Under the pieces are notes generated by a model. It made no database searches and was not told where the DNA came from. It saw only the letters and a program-made list of their open reading frames with translations. A stretch of DNA of 64,000 nt, taken from the NCBI RefSeq assembly GCF_016907545.1, contig NZ_JAFBCD010000001.1, positions 1,984,001-2,048,000 of the forward strand, in the 5' to 3' direction. Position 1 is the first letter of the stretch. Every line of letters starts with the position of its first letter. The stretch is from Paenarthrobacter ilicis (GTDB taxonomy: Bacteria > Actinomycetota > Actinomycetes > Actinomycetales > Micrococcaceae). Below are positions 1-10,264 of this stretch, piece after piece. The position numbers and the translations under genes were made by a program.

Positions 1-1
1 A

Positions 2-1003
2 GGTCCGCTGCCGCTGATACCGCCGAAAGGTGTTCCGGGCAGCCAACAGAAGAAAAGTCCCTCAGTAGTGGCGTTGGGCGGCGGCCACGGCTTGGCTGCT
101 TCCTTGTCGGCCCTGCGGTTGCTCACCTCCGAGCTGACGGCGATCGTTACGGTAGCGGACGACGGCGGGTCCTCCGGGCGTCTCCGTGACGAGTACGGCG
201 TCCTTCCGCCCGGTGACCTGCGAATGGCGCTCAGCGCCCTGTGCGATGACACCGACTGGGGCCGCACCTGGCGCGACGTCATGCAGCACCGCTTCGATGC
301 CGGCTCGGCAAAGGGCGGCTCGCTGGACAACCACGCCATGGGCAATCTGCTGATTGTCACTTTGTGGGAACTGCTCGGGGATACGGTTGCCGGGCTCAAG
401 TGGGCAGGCGCGCTCCTGGGGGCCCGTGGACAGGTACTGCCCATGTCCAGCGTGCCGTTGACCATTGAAGGCCAGGCCCGGGTTGGGCTTCCCGGCGGAG
501 GATCTGAACTTCAGACCGTCCGCGGGCAGGCGAAATGCGCCGTGGCAGGGAAGCTTGAGGACGTCACGCTCCTTCCTGAGGGAGCTCCTGCCTGCACTGA
601 AGCGTTGACGGCCATTGAGTTGGCGGACTGGGTCATTCTTGGCCCGGGGTCCTGGTACACGTCAGTGCTGCCGCACCTGTTGCTTCCGGAGCTCCGGCAG
701 GCACTGGGCGATACGGCCGCCAAGCGGTGCTTGACCATGAACCTCGACGTGGAAACCAAGGAAACATCGGGCATGACGGCTGCCGATCACCTCGATGTTC
801 TCCGCAGGTATGCTCCTGAGTTCAGTGTTGATGTTGTCTTGGCGGACCCCGCGGCCGTTCAGGATCTCAAGGCCTTCGAGAAGGCCGCCGGGATGCTCGG
901 CGCGGAAGTGGTGTTGGGTAGAGTAGGGGCTTCGAGGCGGCGCCCCGTCCATGATCCCTTGCTGCTCGCGGCGGCGTACCACGATATTTTCGGGAACGGT
1001 TAG
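2..1003 (+). CDS. yvcK: YvcK/CofD-like gluconeogenesis factor, 5' end outside window
   Basis: Member of the YvcK (CofD-like) family, which binds UDP-sugars and in Gram-positive bacteria is needed for growth on gluconeogenic carbon and for cell-wall synthesis. The diagnostic glycine-rich loop [11 protein letters not shown] begins near position 68. A GTG lies at 68, but the frame stays open to the window edge without a stop, and YvcK proteins normally have residues before this loop, so the true start is probably upstream of the window. At least 333 codons are present. whiA begins 11 bp after the stop, which matches the conserved rapZ-yvcK-whiA order of actinobacteria and firmicutes. Family assignment is confident; the start is unknown. 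Confidence 0.9.
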   Translation, partial: GPLPLIPPKGVPGSQQKKSPSVVALGGGHGLAASLSALRLLTSELTAIVTVADDGGSSGRLRDEYGVLPPGDLRMALSALCDDTDWGRTWRDVMQHRFDAGSAKGGSLDNHAMGNLLIVTLWELLGDTVAGLKWAGALLGARGQVLPMSSVPLTIEGQARVGLPGGGSELQTVRGQAKCAVAGKLEDVTLLPEGAPACTEALTAIELADWVILGPGSWYTSVLPHLLLPELRQALGDTAAKRCLTMNLDVETKETSGMTAADHLDVLRRYAPEFSVDVVLADPAAVQDLKAFEKAAGMLGAEVVLGRVGASRRRPVHDPLLLAAAYHDIFGNG

Positions 1004-1014
1004 GAACACACACG

Positions 1015-1995
1015 ATGGCACTTACTGCGTCGGTCAAGGACGAACTGTCCCGGCTGGACATCAAGAAATCCTCGGTCAGGAAGGCTGAGGTTTCGGCAAT
1101 GCTGCGCTTTGCGGGCGGCTTGCACATCATCTCCGGCCGCATTGTAATTGAAGCCGAAGTGGACCTGGCCTCCACGGCCCGGCGCCTGCGGGCAGCCATC
1201 GCGGAGGTCTATGGACACCAGAGTGAGATCATTGTGGTCTCCGGTGGAGGCCTGAGGCGGGGGAGCCGATACGTTGTCCGCGTGGTCCGCGACGGCGAAG
1301 CACTGGCCCGCCAGACAGGATTGCTTGATGGACGTGGCCGTCCCGTGCGGGGCCTGCCCTCTGTTGTGGTCAACGGTTCTGCTGCCGACGCTGAGGCCGT
1401 GTGGCGCGGGGCTTTCCTGGCCCATGGATCGCTGACGGAGCCTGGCCGGTCCTCTTCGCTGGAGGTCACCTGCCCTGGCCCCGAATCGGCGCTGGCACTG
1501 GTGGGCGCCGCACGTCGGCTGGGCATCCAGGCCAAGGCCAGGGAAGTCCGTGGAGTGGACCGTGTGGTCATCCGTGATGGCGACACCATTGCGGCCCTCC
1601 TGACCCGGATGGGCGCCCACGATGCTTTGATGGTGTGGGAAGAACGCCGGATGCGCAAGGAAGTCAGGGCCACTGCCAACAGGTTGGCCAACTTCGATGA
1701 TGCCAATCTCCGCCGTTCCGCCCAGGCTGCAGTAGCAGCAGGGGCCAGGGTGGACCGCGCACTGGAGATTCTGGGCGACGACGTCCCGGACCACCTGAAG
1801 TATGCCGGCGAGCTCCGCGTGGCCCACAAACAGGCGAGCCTGGATGAGTTGGGCCGCTTGGCTGATCCCCCCATGACCAAGGACGCCATCGCGGGTCGGA
1901 TCCGCAGGCTGCTCGCCATGGCGGACAAACGTGCCCTGGACTTGGGCATACCGGGTACTGAGGCAAATGTGACTCCGGAAATGATGGACGAATAA
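1015..1995 (+). CDS. whiA: WhiA sporulation/cell-division regulator
   Basis: 326-residue WhiA (DUF199), a DNA-binding protein with an N-terminal degenerate LAGLIDADG homing-endonuclease fold and a C-terminal helix-turn-helix. The N-terminus [14 protein letters not shown] and a C-terminal segment around [14 protein letters not shown] (the HTH) are typical. In Streptomyces WhiA works with WhiB on division genes; in non-sporulating actinobacteria it is kept and linked to chromosome segregation and division. ATG at 1015 is preceded by AGGA. Length matches the family. It follows yvcK directly and is probably co-transcribed with it. Confidence 0.95.
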   Translation: MALTASVKDELSRLDIKKSSVRKAEVSAMLRFAGGLHIISGRIVIEAEVDLASTARRLRAAIAEVYGHQSEIIVVSGGGLRRGSRYVVRVVRDGEALARQTGLLDGRGRPVRGLPSVVVNGSAADAEAVWRGAFLAHGSLTEPGRSSSLEVTCPGPESALALVGAARRLGIQAKAREVRGVDRVVIRDGDTIAALLTRMGAHDALMVWEERRMRKEVRATANRLANFDDANLRRSAQAAVAAGARVDRALEILGDDVPDHLKYAGELRVAHKQASLDELGRLADPPMTKDAIAGRIRRLLAMADKRALDLGIPGTEANVTPEMMDE

Positions 1996-2092
1996 CAGCC
2001 GCCCATAGAATCGGAAAAGGGCGAAGGAAATACTGCGCTGCTTGTCCGGGTTGTCACCGGTGGAGGGCAAAGAAACTTCGTCCCCAAAGATT

Positions 2093-2114
2093 TCCGGCCG
2101 GTCCGCCGGCCGGA
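2093..2114. terminator. Perfect hairpin between whiA and sodA
   Basis: Nine-base arms TCCGGCCGG (2093-2101) and its complement (2106-2114) enclose a TCCG tetraloop. There is no T-tract, so this could be a transcription pause or factor-dependent end of whiA, or a structure in the sodA leader. The rest of 1996-2167 shows no other gene. Confidence 0.4.
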
Positions 2115-2167
2115 TGAACACAACGAGTTACCAAACCGGACGTGAGTCCATAACATTGGAGGATTTC

Positions 2168-2791
2168 GTGACAGAGTACGTTTTGCCGGAGCTTGGCTAC
2201 GACTATGCGGCCCTCGAGCCGCACATTTCGGCGAAGATCATGGAGCTGCACCACAGCAAGCACCACGCTGCCTATGTTGCAGGTGCCAACAACGCTCTCT
2301 CCCAGCTCGCTGATGCGCGCGAAAAGGGCGATTTCGCCAACATCAACCGCCTTTCCAAGGACCTTGCGTTCCACACCGGTGGCCACATCAACCACTCTGT
2401 TTTCTGGAACAACATCTCCCCGGATGGTGGCGACAAGCCCGAAGGTGAACTGGCTGCGGCAATCGATGACGCTTTCGGTTCCTTTGATGCGTTCCGTTCG
2501 CAGTTCAGCGCTGCGGCGCTGGGCCTGCAGGGTTCGGGCTGGGCTTTCCTTGCCTACGAACCCATTGGTGGAAACCTGCTCATCGAGCAGCTCTACGATC
2601 AGCAGGGCAACGTAGCAGTCGGCACCACGCCGCTGCTGATGCTGGACATGTGGGAGCACGCCTTCTACCTGGACTACGTCAACGTCAAGGCTGACTACGT
2701 CAAGGCCTTCTGGAACATCGCCAACTGGGCCGACGTCGCCAAGCGCTTTGAAGCCGCACGCACCAACGCAACGGGCCTCATCGTCCTCTAG
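2168..2791 (+). CDS. sodA: Superoxide dismutase (Fe/Mn family)
   Basis: 207-residue Fe/Mn superoxide dismutase converting superoxide to oxygen and hydrogen peroxide in the cytoplasm. The N-terminal metal ligand lies in [12 protein letters not shown] (His28), a second His in HINHSVFW, and the last two ligands in the signature [11 protein letters not shown]. The GTG start at 2168 is chosen because a GGAGG ribosome site sits 5 nt upstream and the protein then begins at the usual family position; the frame is open further upstream to 2042 but that part has no family similarity. Mn versus Fe cannot be decided by eye. It stands as a single gene with a hairpin on each side. Confidence 0.95.
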   Translation: MTEYVLPELGYDYAALEPHISAKIMELHHSKHHAAYVAGANNALSQLADAREKGDFANINRLSKDLAFHTGGHINHSVFWNNISPDGGDKPEGELAAAIDDAFGSFDAFRSQFSAAALGLQGSGWAFLAYEPIGGNLLIEQLYDQQGNVAVGTTPLLMLDMWEHAFYLDYVNVKADYVKAFWNIANWADVAKRFEAARTNATGLIVL

Positions 2792-2863
2792 CAGGTGAGG
2801 TCAGGTTCACGCGGATGTAACAAAAGTCACTTTTAGCGTGAATTGTGCCCCAAAAGCCAAAAT

Positions 2864-2897
2864 GCCTGCCTCCGCAGTTGCGGGGGCAGGCTTGGTT
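2864..2897 (+). terminator. sodA terminator
   Basis: Twelve-base stem (2864-2875 with 2880-2891, one G-T wobble), AGTT loop, followed by TTGGTT. It lies 70 bp after the sodA stop. Confidence 0.65.
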
Positions 2898-4073
<1,176 letters not shown>

Positions 4074-4082
4074 GGTAGACAC

Positions 4083-5309
4083 ATGACATCTCACACCCTC
4101 AACGAACTCATCGCTGAAGGTGTCCGCGGGCGGTACATTCTGGTTAGAAGTGACCTGAATGTGCCGCTCGACGGCTCTGCAGTGACCGACGACGGCCGCA
4201 TCAAGGCCTCAATCCCGGTCCTCAAGAAGCTCTCGGACGCCGGTGCCCGTGTGCTCGTAACCGCCCACCTCGGACGCCCCAAGGGCGCGCCCGAGGAAAA
4301 GTACTCGCTGAAGCCTGCTGCGGAACGCCTCGCACAACTTGCGGACTTCCCTGTACAGCTCGCAGCTGACACGGTGGGTGACTCCGCCAAGGAGCTTGCC
4401 TCGTCGCTGCAGGACGGGCACGTCCTCGTTCTGGAAAACGTTCGCTTTGATGCCCGCGAGACCAGCAAAGACGACGCCGAGCGCGGTGCCTTTGCGGATG
4501 AACTGGTTGCCCTCACCGGTGCCGACGGCGCGTTCGTGGACGATGCCTTTGGCGCGGTCCACCGCAAGCACGCCAGTGTCTACGATGTCGCAACGAGGTT
4601 GCCTTCCTACCTCGGCGACCTGGTTCACACCGAAGTAGAGGTGCTGCAGAAGCTCACCACAGACACCCAGCGCCCTTATGTTGTGGTTCTTGGCGGCTCC
4701 AAGGTCTCCGACAAGCTGGCTGTCATCGACAACCTCCTGGGCAAAGCAGACACCATCCTTGTGGGCGGTGGCATGCTCTTCACCTTCCTGGCCGCCAAAG
4801 GTCACAAGGTGGCCGGCAGCCTCCTCGAGGAAGACCAGATCCCCGTGGTGCAGGACTACTTGGATCGGGCCTCCGCGGCCGGCACTTCCTTCGTGATCCC
4901 CACTGACGTTGTGGTGGCCAGCCGGTTTGCCGCTGATGCCGACCACGAGGTCGTCAAGGCGGATGCCATCGAGCAGAGCTCCTTCGGTTCTGCCGGCATA
5001 GGCCTGGACATCGGGCCCGAATCAGCTGCTGCCTTCGCATCGGAGATCGCGGCCGCCCGGACCGTGTTCTGGAACGGACCCATGGGCGTCTTCGAGTTCG
5101 ACGCTTTCTCCGGCGGAACCCGTGCCATTGCGCAGGCCTTGACTGAGACGCAGGCCTTCACGGTAGTGGGCGGTGGCGACTCCGCTGCCGCAGTCCGTAC
5201 CCTCGGCTTTGAGGATTCCCAGTTCGGCCACATTTCCACCGGCGGTGGAGCCAGCTTGGAATACCTCGAGGGTAAAGACCTTCCCGGCCTGAGCGTCCTG
5301 GACCGCTAA
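4083..5309 (+). CDS. pgk: Phosphoglycerate kinase
   Basis: 408-residue phosphoglycerate kinase transferring the acyl phosphate of 1,3-bisphosphoglycerate to ADP. Seen motifs: RSDLNVPL near the N-terminus (substrate binding), HLGRPKG, the interdomain region [11 protein letters not shown], and the C-terminal nucleotide-binding GGGDSAAAV. The length is normal for bacteria. The start is 9 bp after the gap stop, so the two are co-transcribed. A hairpin lies between pgk and tpiA. Confidence 0.98.
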   Translation: MTSHTLNELIAEGVRGRYILVRSDLNVPLDGSAVTDDGRIKASIPVLKKLSDAGARVLVTAHLGRPKGAPEEKYSLKPAAERLAQLADFPVQLAADTVGDSAKELASSLQDGHVLVLENVRFDARETSKDDAERGAFADELVALTGADGAFVDDAFGAVHRKHASVYDVATRLPSYLGDLVHTEVEVLQKLTTDTQRPYVVVLGGSKVSDKLAVIDNLLGKADTILVGGGMLFTFLAAKGHKVAGSLLEEDQIPVVQDYLDRASAAGTSFVIPTDVVVASRFAADADHEVVKADAIEQSSFGSAGIGLDIGPESAAAFASEIAAARTVFWNGPMGVFEFDAFSGGTRAIAQALTETQAFTVVGGGDSAAAVRTLGFEDSQFGHISTGGGASLEYLEGKDLPGLSVLDR

Positions 5310-5319
5310 GCATTATCCA

Positions 5320-5351
5320 GACCGGCGGGGCGTCCTTACGCCCTGCCGGTC
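5320..5351 (+). terminator. Hairpin between pgk and tpiA
   Basis: Thirteen-base arms (5320-5332 and 5339-5351, one G-T wobble) with a six-base loop. No clear T-tract follows, so it may be a partial terminator or an mRNA-processing/stability element that sets tpiA levels relative to gap-pgk. Confidence 0.5.
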
Positions 5352-5385
5352 CTTCCACATTTCTACGCATTCCTACGGAGTTCAA

Positions 5386-6201
5386 GTGACCATCTCTGCC
5401 AACGGCAACTTTGTCCGCAAGCCCTTCATCGCAGGAAACTGGAAGATGAACATGGACCACGTCCAGGGCATCACCTTGCTGCAGAAGCTGGCGTGGACCT
5501 TGTCCGATGCCAAGCATGACGTCAATCGGGTTGAGGTCGCCGTTTTCCCGCCATTCACTGACCTCCGTGGTGTTCAGACGCTGGTGCAGGGCGATGACTT
5601 GGACGTCGTGTACGGTGGCCAGGACCTTTCGCAATTTGATTCCGGCGCATACACCGGAGATATCTCGGGTCAGTTCCTCAGCAAGCTTGGCTGCGCTTAT
5701 GTCCTGGTGGGCCACAGTGAGCGCCGTACCATTCACCAGGAATCGGACGAGGTACTCAACGCCAAGGTCAAGGCAGGCTTCCGCCACGGCGTGACGCCAG
5801 TCCTGTGTGTTGGTGAAGGACTCGAAGTCCGTCAGGCCGGTACGCACGTGGAGCACACGCTGGCGCAGCTGCGCGCGGGCGTCGAAGGTCTCACGGCCGA
5901 GCAAGCTTCCGAACTGGTGATCGCGTACGAACCCGTGTGGGCCATTGGAACAGGCGAAGTGGCGGGCCCCGGTGATGCACAGGAGATGTGCGCTGCCATC
6001 CGTTCCGCTTTGACGGAACTCTTCGATGAATCTGTTTCTGCCAAGACCCGCTTGCTTTACGGTGGATCCGTGAAGGCGAACAACGCCGCGGCCATTATGG
6101 CTGAAACCGACGTGGATGGCCTGTTGGTGGGCGGTGCAAGCCTGGACCCCGAGGAATTTGCTAACATTGTCAGGTTCGAGAGCCACCTCGTTACTGACTA
6201 G
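5386..6201 (+). CDS. tpiA: Triosephosphate isomerase
   Basis: 271-residue TIM-barrel enzyme interconverting dihydroxyacetone phosphate and glyceraldehyde-3-phosphate. The three catalytic sites are visible: Lys in AGNWKMN, His in VGHSERR and Glu in [11 protein letters not shown]; the phosphate-binding end LYGGSVK and VGGASL is present. GTG start with ACGGAG upstream; ten or so extra residues precede the conserved core, as in related Arthrobacter proteins. Third gene of the gap-pgk-tpiA cluster, followed by secG after 36 bp. Confidence 0.97.
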   Translation: MTISANGNFVRKPFIAGNWKMNMDHVQGITLLQKLAWTLSDAKHDVNRVEVAVFPPFTDLRGVQTLVQGDDLDVVYGGQDLSQFDSGAYTGDISGQFLSKLGCAYVLVGHSERRTIHQESDEVLNAKVKAGFRHGVTPVLCVGEGLEVRQAGTHVEHTLAQLRAGVEGLTAEQASELVIAYEPVWAIGTGEVAGPGDAQEMCAAIRSALTELFDESVSAKTRLLYGGSVKANNAAAIMAETDVDGLLVGGASLDPEEFANIVRFESHLVTD

Positions 6202-6237
6202 TCCGGCTCCCGTTTTCCGCTTCTTCGAAAGGCCGTC

Positions 6238-6495
6238 GTGGACGTTCTTCAAGTCATTCTGCAGATCCTGCTGGGCATCACCAGCCTCCTGCTGACGCTG
6301 CTCATCCTTCTGCATAAGGGCCGTGGCGGTGGATTGTCCGACATGTTTGGTGGCGGAATGAGCTCCGGACTGAGTTCCTCAGGTGTCGCAGAGCGCAACC
6401 TGAACCGCTTCACCATTATTCTTGGCATCACGTGGGGCGTCGTCATTATTGGGCTTGGCCTGATCATGCGTTTCACGTCAGGCGGGGATTCCTGA
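6238..6495 (+). CDS. secG: Preprotein translocase subunit SecG
   Basis: 85-residue membrane protein with two hydrophobic segments (about residues 1-24 and 55-77) separated by a Gly/Ser loop, the SecG pattern. SecG is the accessory subunit of the SecYEG channel. GTG start with GAAAGG upstream. Location directly after tpiA is conserved in actinobacteria. A strong terminator ends the transcript. Confidence 0.93.
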   Translation: MDVLQVILQILLGITSLLLTLLILLHKGRGGGLSDMFGGGMSSGLSSSGVAERNLNRFTIILGITWGVVIIGLGLIMRFTSGGDS

Positions 6496-6510
6496 CCGTT
6501 TGCACATCAA

Positions 6511-6544
6511 GGGGAGGCTGCCGGCTGGCAGCCTCCCCTTTTTT
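6511..6544 (+). terminator. Rho-independent terminator after secG
   Basis: Perfect 12-base stem (6511-6522 with 6527-6538), four-base loop, then six Ts. It ends the gap-pgk-tpiA-secG unit. Confidence 0.93.
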
Positions 6545-6588
6545 GTGCCAGCGTCCGCTGGGGACTGCCGCCGCCGTGGTCGCGGCAC

Positions 6589-6600
6589 TAGACTGGCGAA
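6589..6600 (+). promoter_or_regulatory. Leaderless-type -10 for rbpA
   Basis: TAGACT at 6589-6594 is a TANNNT -10 box, with 6 nt to the ATG at 6601 and no ribosome site. This is the spacing expected when transcription begins on the start codon. Confidence 0.55.
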
Positions 6601-6996
6601 ATGGCTCATGGCACCTCAGGATTTCGGGGCACCCGCGCTGGTGTGACCGAGGGATCCACTCCGAAGCACCACAGTGACCACGGGCAGGGTCACCCTGTGC
6701 CGCGCATGAAAGTACCTTTCTGGTGCGCCAATGGGCATGAGACCCAGCTTGTTTTCCTGAGACTTCCCGACGATCAGATTCCCTCCACGTGGGATTGCCC
6801 GAAGTGCGGGAAAGTGGCCTCGCGTGACCCTGGAAATCCCGGGACCGGGCAGGCGGGGGAAGAGATCTACAAATCCCATCTGGAATACGTTAAAGAAAGA
6901 CGCTCCAGCCAGGAAGCCGAAATTGTCCTGACTGGAGCGTTGGAACGCCTACGCGCCCGCGGGGTCCTTCCGGACCAACTGTTGGGGGACGCGTGA
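6601..6996 (+). CDS. rbpA: RNA polymerase-binding protein RbpA
   Basis: 131-residue RbpA, an actinobacterial general factor that binds RNA polymerase and group I/II sigma factors and stabilises the open complex. The core with FWCANGHETQ and TWDCPKCGK (the cysteine-containing RbpA core fold) and the C-terminal sigma-interacting region are present. ATG at 6601 has no Shine-Dalgarno but a -10 box just upstream. The last 48 bp overlap the 3' end of pgl on the other strand. Confidence 0.93.
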   Translation: MAHGTSGFRGTRAGVTEGSTPKHHSDHGQGHPVPRMKVPFWCANGHETQLVFLRLPDDQIPSTWDCPKCGKVASRDPGNPGTGQAGEEIYKSHLEYVKERRSSQEAEIVLTGALERLRARGVLPDQLLGDA

Positions 6997-7767
6997 CGCT
7001 GCATTCTCGTCAATAAGCCACAAGGTCCTGGCCCGTCCCACGGGGCCGGACGCTGGCACCTGAACAGGATTGGCGCCTGCCAGGGCAAGGCCCACGGCGC
7101 CTGCTTTGTCCTCGCCAGCAACAACCATCCAGATTTCCTGGGCGGTGTTGATGGCAGGAAGTGTCAAGGAGATACGCGACGGCGGTGGCTTGGGGGAGTT
7201 CTCTACACCCACCACCATGCGCTGCTTTTCACGGACGCCGGCTTGCTCCGGGAAAAGGGACGCGATGTGTGCGTCCGGTCCGACGCCCAGCAACAGGACA
7301 TCGAACCGGGGCAGCCGTCCGGCTTGTTCGGGTCGGTTGTCCGACGCATCAGCAGCGTGCTCGGCCTCCGCAGCCGCGGCCAGCTCTTCGGCGTAGGCGG
7401 CAGCAGCATCCTCGGAGGTGGCGAACTGGTCCGTTGAACCGGGTTCGTGGACTCTCGCGGGATCAACCGGCAGGTGGGACAGCAATGCCTGGCGCGCTTG
7501 CACCGTATTGCGGTCTTCACTGTCGGAGGCTACAAAGCGCTCGTCGCCCCACCAGAAGTTGACCCGGGACCAGTCAACAGCCGGAGCTGCAGCGGAATCG
7601 GCAACGGCTTTGAGCGTACCGATGCCCACCGTACCTCCGGTCAACACCACCGTGGCCTCGCCGTGCTTGTCCTGAACGTCCACCAGCTTGGTAATGAGAC
7701 GTGCCGCAATGGCCGCCATCAGCACCTTGGAGTCTGGGTGGATGCTTACTCTTGGCTCAGCGTGCAC
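6949..7767 (-). CDS. pgl: 6-phosphogluconolactonase
   Basis: 272-residue lactonase of the DevB/Pgl family, hydrolysing 6-phosphogluconolactone in the oxidative pentose phosphate pathway. The N-terminal VVLTGGTVGIG and the NFWWGDERFV motif are diagnostic. GTG start at 7767, overlapping the end of opcA by 11 bp, so translation is coupled. It is the last gene of the leftward tkt-tal-pgi-zwf-opcA-pgl operon. Its 3' end overlaps rbpA by 48 bp, leaving no room for a dedicated terminator between the convergent genes. Confidence 0.94.
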   Translation of the reverse strand: MHAEPRVSIHPDSKVLMAAIAARLITKLVDVQDKHGEATVVLTGGTVGIGTLKAVADSAAAPAVDWSRVNFWWGDERFVASDSEDRNTVQARQALLSHLPVDPARVHEPGSTDQFATSEDAAAAYAEELAAAAEAEHAADASDNRPEQAGRLPRFDVLLLGVGPDAHIASLFPEQAGVREKQRMVVGVENSPKPPPSRISLTLPAINTAQEIWMVVAGEDKAGAVGLALAGANPVQVPASGPVGRARTLWLIDENAASRVPQQLVRKDPAGA

Positions 7768-8698
7768 TTGTCTGGACTCTCCTCTGGCTGGTTAGTGGAA
7801 GTCCCATAGTAATCACTTCGCCAAAGACTTCGTCGGGATCCAACCGGCGGAGTTCTTCAGCGAGGCAATCCTTGAGGCTGCGCCGGGGAAGCGTGATGCG
7901 TTGTGCGGGCTGTCCCGGTTGCGTCAGCTCGGCCACCGACAGGCCCGGACGGAACAGTTGGACGTCGCCGCTGGCGCGGGTCAGGCGTACGCGGCGGATG
8001 CCGGTACCTGCAGGGTCTGCCACGATCGTCACCGGGGCCTGAAGGGACAGGCTCAACCATGCTGCAAGCAGCAGGGTGCTGGGGGAGTCCGAGGCGCCCT
8101 CCACGGCGACGGCGGACACGGGATCGCCGTCCACTTGGTCGAAGACTGCGGCCAGTTGCATGCGCCAGTTGGTGAGGCGTGTCCAAGCCAGATCAGTGTC
8201 ACCGGCCTTGTACGTGGAGCGGATGTTCTCCAATGCCACGCGGGGGTCCGGTTCGTTGGCGGAGTCAGTGATACGGCGGTGGGCGATGCGGCCAATGGAC
8301 GTTTCGCAGGCGTTCTCCGGCGCACCATGGGGCCACCACGCCACAATCGGCGCATCCGGGAGCAGCAGCGCCGCTACCAACGATTCGCTTTCATGGGCCA
8401 TGTGTCCGTGGCCCCGCAGGACGATGACTTCGGAGGCTCCGGCGTCGCCGCCAACCCGGATCTGGGCATCAAGACGGTCCGGGCCCTCGGAGCCGGCATC
8501 GGCCAGGACAATGATGCGGCAGGGGTGCTCCCGGCTGGCCTCATTGGCGGCCTCAATGGCTTCCTCTTCATGGCCGGACTTGGTGACCACCACCAGTGTC
8601 AGCACGCGCCCCAAGGCGATAACACCGCCCTGCTCACGCAGGGACATGATCTTCTTGGAGACTTTGGAGGTGGTGGTATCAGGAAGATCTACGATCAT
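7757..8698 (-). CDS. opcA: Glucose-6-phosphate dehydrogenase assembly protein OpcA
   Basis: 313-residue OpcA, needed in cyanobacteria and actinobacteria for assembly and activation of the Zwf tetramer. The N-terminus MIVDLPDTTTSKVSKK and the region around VAWWPHGAPEN match the family. Its ATG overlaps the zwf stop by 4 bp, and pgl overlaps its own end. Order zwf-opcA-pgl is the standard actinobacterial arrangement. Confidence 0.94.
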   Translation of the reverse strand: MIVDLPDTTTSKVSKKIMSLREQGGVIALGRVLTLVVVTKSGHEEEAIEAANEASREHPCRIIVLADAGSEGPDRLDAQIRVGGDAGASEVIVLRGHGHMAHESESLVAALLLPDAPIVAWWPHGAPENACETSIGRIAHRRITDSANEPDPRVALENIRSTYKAGDTDLAWTRLTNWRMQLAAVFDQVDGDPVSAVAVEGASDSPSTLLLAAWLSLSLQAPVTIVADPAGTGIRRVRLTRASGDVQLFRPGLSVAELTQPGQPAQRITLPRRSLKDCLAEELRRLDPDEVFGEVITMGLPLTSQRRVQTSAR

Positions 8699-10251
8699 GG
8701 CCTTCTCCAGGTTCGTCCGTCGCGGGTGAGCAGGTCATCGGCCGACGCCGGTCCCCAGCTTCCCGGCGCGTAGGGTTGGGGTTGTTCATCCAGTCCGGCC
8801 CAGTATTCCTCGAACGGGTCCAGGATCTTCCAGGACAGCTCGACTTCCTGGTGGCGCGGGAACAGCGGGGGCTCACCCAGGAGGACATCCAGAATGAGCC
8901 GCTCATAGGCTTCGGGGCTGGATTCGGTGAAGGAGTGCCCATATCCGAAGTCCATGGTGACGTCCCGGACTTCCATCTGGGTGCCCGGTACTTTGGATCC
9001 CAAACGGATGGTGGCGCCTTCGTCGGGCTGTACACGGATCACCACGGCGTTCTGGCCGAAATCGTCCTCGCCGTGATCGCGGAACAGCAGGTTGGGTGCC
9101 CGTTTGAACACCACTGCGATCTCGGTGACGCGCCGCCCCAGCCGCTTGCCGGCGCGCAGGTAGAACGGCACACCGTTCCAACGCCGGGTGTTGATGTCCA
9201 CCCGGATCGCTGCGAAAGTCTCGGTTTTGGAATCAGCGGGGATGCCGTCCTCGTCCAAATACCCCAGGACTTCTTCGCCGCCCTGCCATCCGCCGGTGAA
9301 CTGGCCACGGGCGGAGTGGGTGGACAAATCGTCGGGAAGTTTGACGGCGGCGAGGACTTTTTCTTTTTCAGCGCGGAGGTCATCGGCGTTGAAGGAGATC
9401 GGTTCCTCCATGGCCGTCAGGGCCAGGAGCTGCAGCAAATGGTTCTGGATGACGTCGCGGGCAGCCCCCACCCCGTCGTAGTAGCCTGCCCGGCCACCGG
9501 TGCCGATGTCCTCGGCCATGGTGATCTGAACGTGGTCCACATAATTGGCGTTCCACAGCGGCTCGAACAACTGGTTTGCGAATCGCAGTGCCAGGATGTT
9601 CTGGACTGTTTCCTTGCCCAGGTAGTGGTCAATCCTGAATACAGCATCCGGCGGGAAGACTGATTCCACGATGTCGTTCAGCTGCCGGGCGGACTCAAGG
9701 TCATGTCCAAAAGGCTTCTCGATAACCACGCGGCGCCACTGGCCCTGCTTGGCCTGAGCCAAACCGTGTTTGGAGAGCTGACGGCAGACCTGCTCAAACG
9801 CCTTCGGCGGTATGGACAGGTAGAAACCGTGGTTTCCCCGGGTTCCCCTTGTTTCGTCAAGCTCCGCGAGGACTTCGCCCAGACGTTCAAAAGCGTCGTC
9901 GTCGTCGAATTCACCACGAACAAAGCGGATACCGGAAGCCAGTTGCTCCCACACAGCCTCGTCAAACTTGGTACGGGCGTGCGCCTTGACGTTTTCCTTG
10001 ACCTCCGCCGCGAAATCAGCGTTGTCCCAGTCACGGCGACCGAACCCCACCAAGGCGAAGCTCGGGGGTAGCAGGCCACGGTTGGCGAGGTCGTAGACCG
10101 CGGGCATGAGTTTCTTCCGGGCGAGGTCGCCGGTGACTCCGAAGAACACCAACGACGATGGGCCCGCGATGCGGTTCAGGCGCCGGTCCCGCGGATCCCG
10201 CAAGGGGTTCCGCAGGCCCGTGTTCCGCCTGCCGTTTTCAGTTTCTGGCAT
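8695..10251 (-). CDS. zwf: Glucose-6-phosphate 1-dehydrogenase
   Basis: 518-residue Zwf oxidising glucose-6-phosphate to 6-phosphogluconolactone with NADP, the entry to the oxidative pentose phosphate pathway. Seen: Rossmann motif FGVTGDLARKKL, active-site RIDHYLGKE, and C-terminal dimerisation domain. The ATG at 10251 gives the usual N-terminus and lies 13 bp after the pgi stop; the frame is open further upstream inside pgi, but those residues are not family-like. Co-transcribed with pgi and opcA. Confidence 0.97.
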   Translation of the reverse strand: MPETENGRRNTGLRNPLRDPRDRRLNRIAGPSSLVFFGVTGDLARKKLMPAVYDLANRGLLPPSFALVGFGRRDWDNADFAAEVKENVKAHARTKFDEAVWEQLASGIRFVRGEFDDDDAFERLGEVLAELDETRGTRGNHGFYLSIPPKAFEQVCRQLSKHGLAQAKQGQWRRVVIEKPFGHDLESARQLNDIVESVFPPDAVFRIDHYLGKETVQNILALRFANQLFEPLWNANYVDHVQITMAEDIGTGGRAGYYDGVGAARDVIQNHLLQLLALTAMEEPISFNADDLRAEKEKVLAAVKLPDDLSTHSARGQFTGGWQGGEEVLGYLDEDGIPADSKTETFAAIRVDINTRRWNGVPFYLRAGKRLGRRVTEIAVVFKRAPNLLFRDHGEDDFGQNAVVIRVQPDEGATIRLGSKVPGTQMEVRDVTMDFGYGHSFTESSPEAYERLILDVLLGEPPLFPRHQEVELSWKILDPFEEYWAGLDEQPQPYAPGSWGPASADDLLTRDGRTWRRP

Positions 10252-10264
10252 GGTGGGTTGAGCC

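Noticed and set aside
1000..2121. 373-residue - strand open frame over whiA
   Set aside because: Shadow of whiA; whiA is supported by motifs, ribosome site and yvcK context.
5158..6315. 385-residue - strand open frame over tpiA
   Set aside because: Antisense to pgk/tpiA, whose catalytic motifs are intact; no recognisable protein features.
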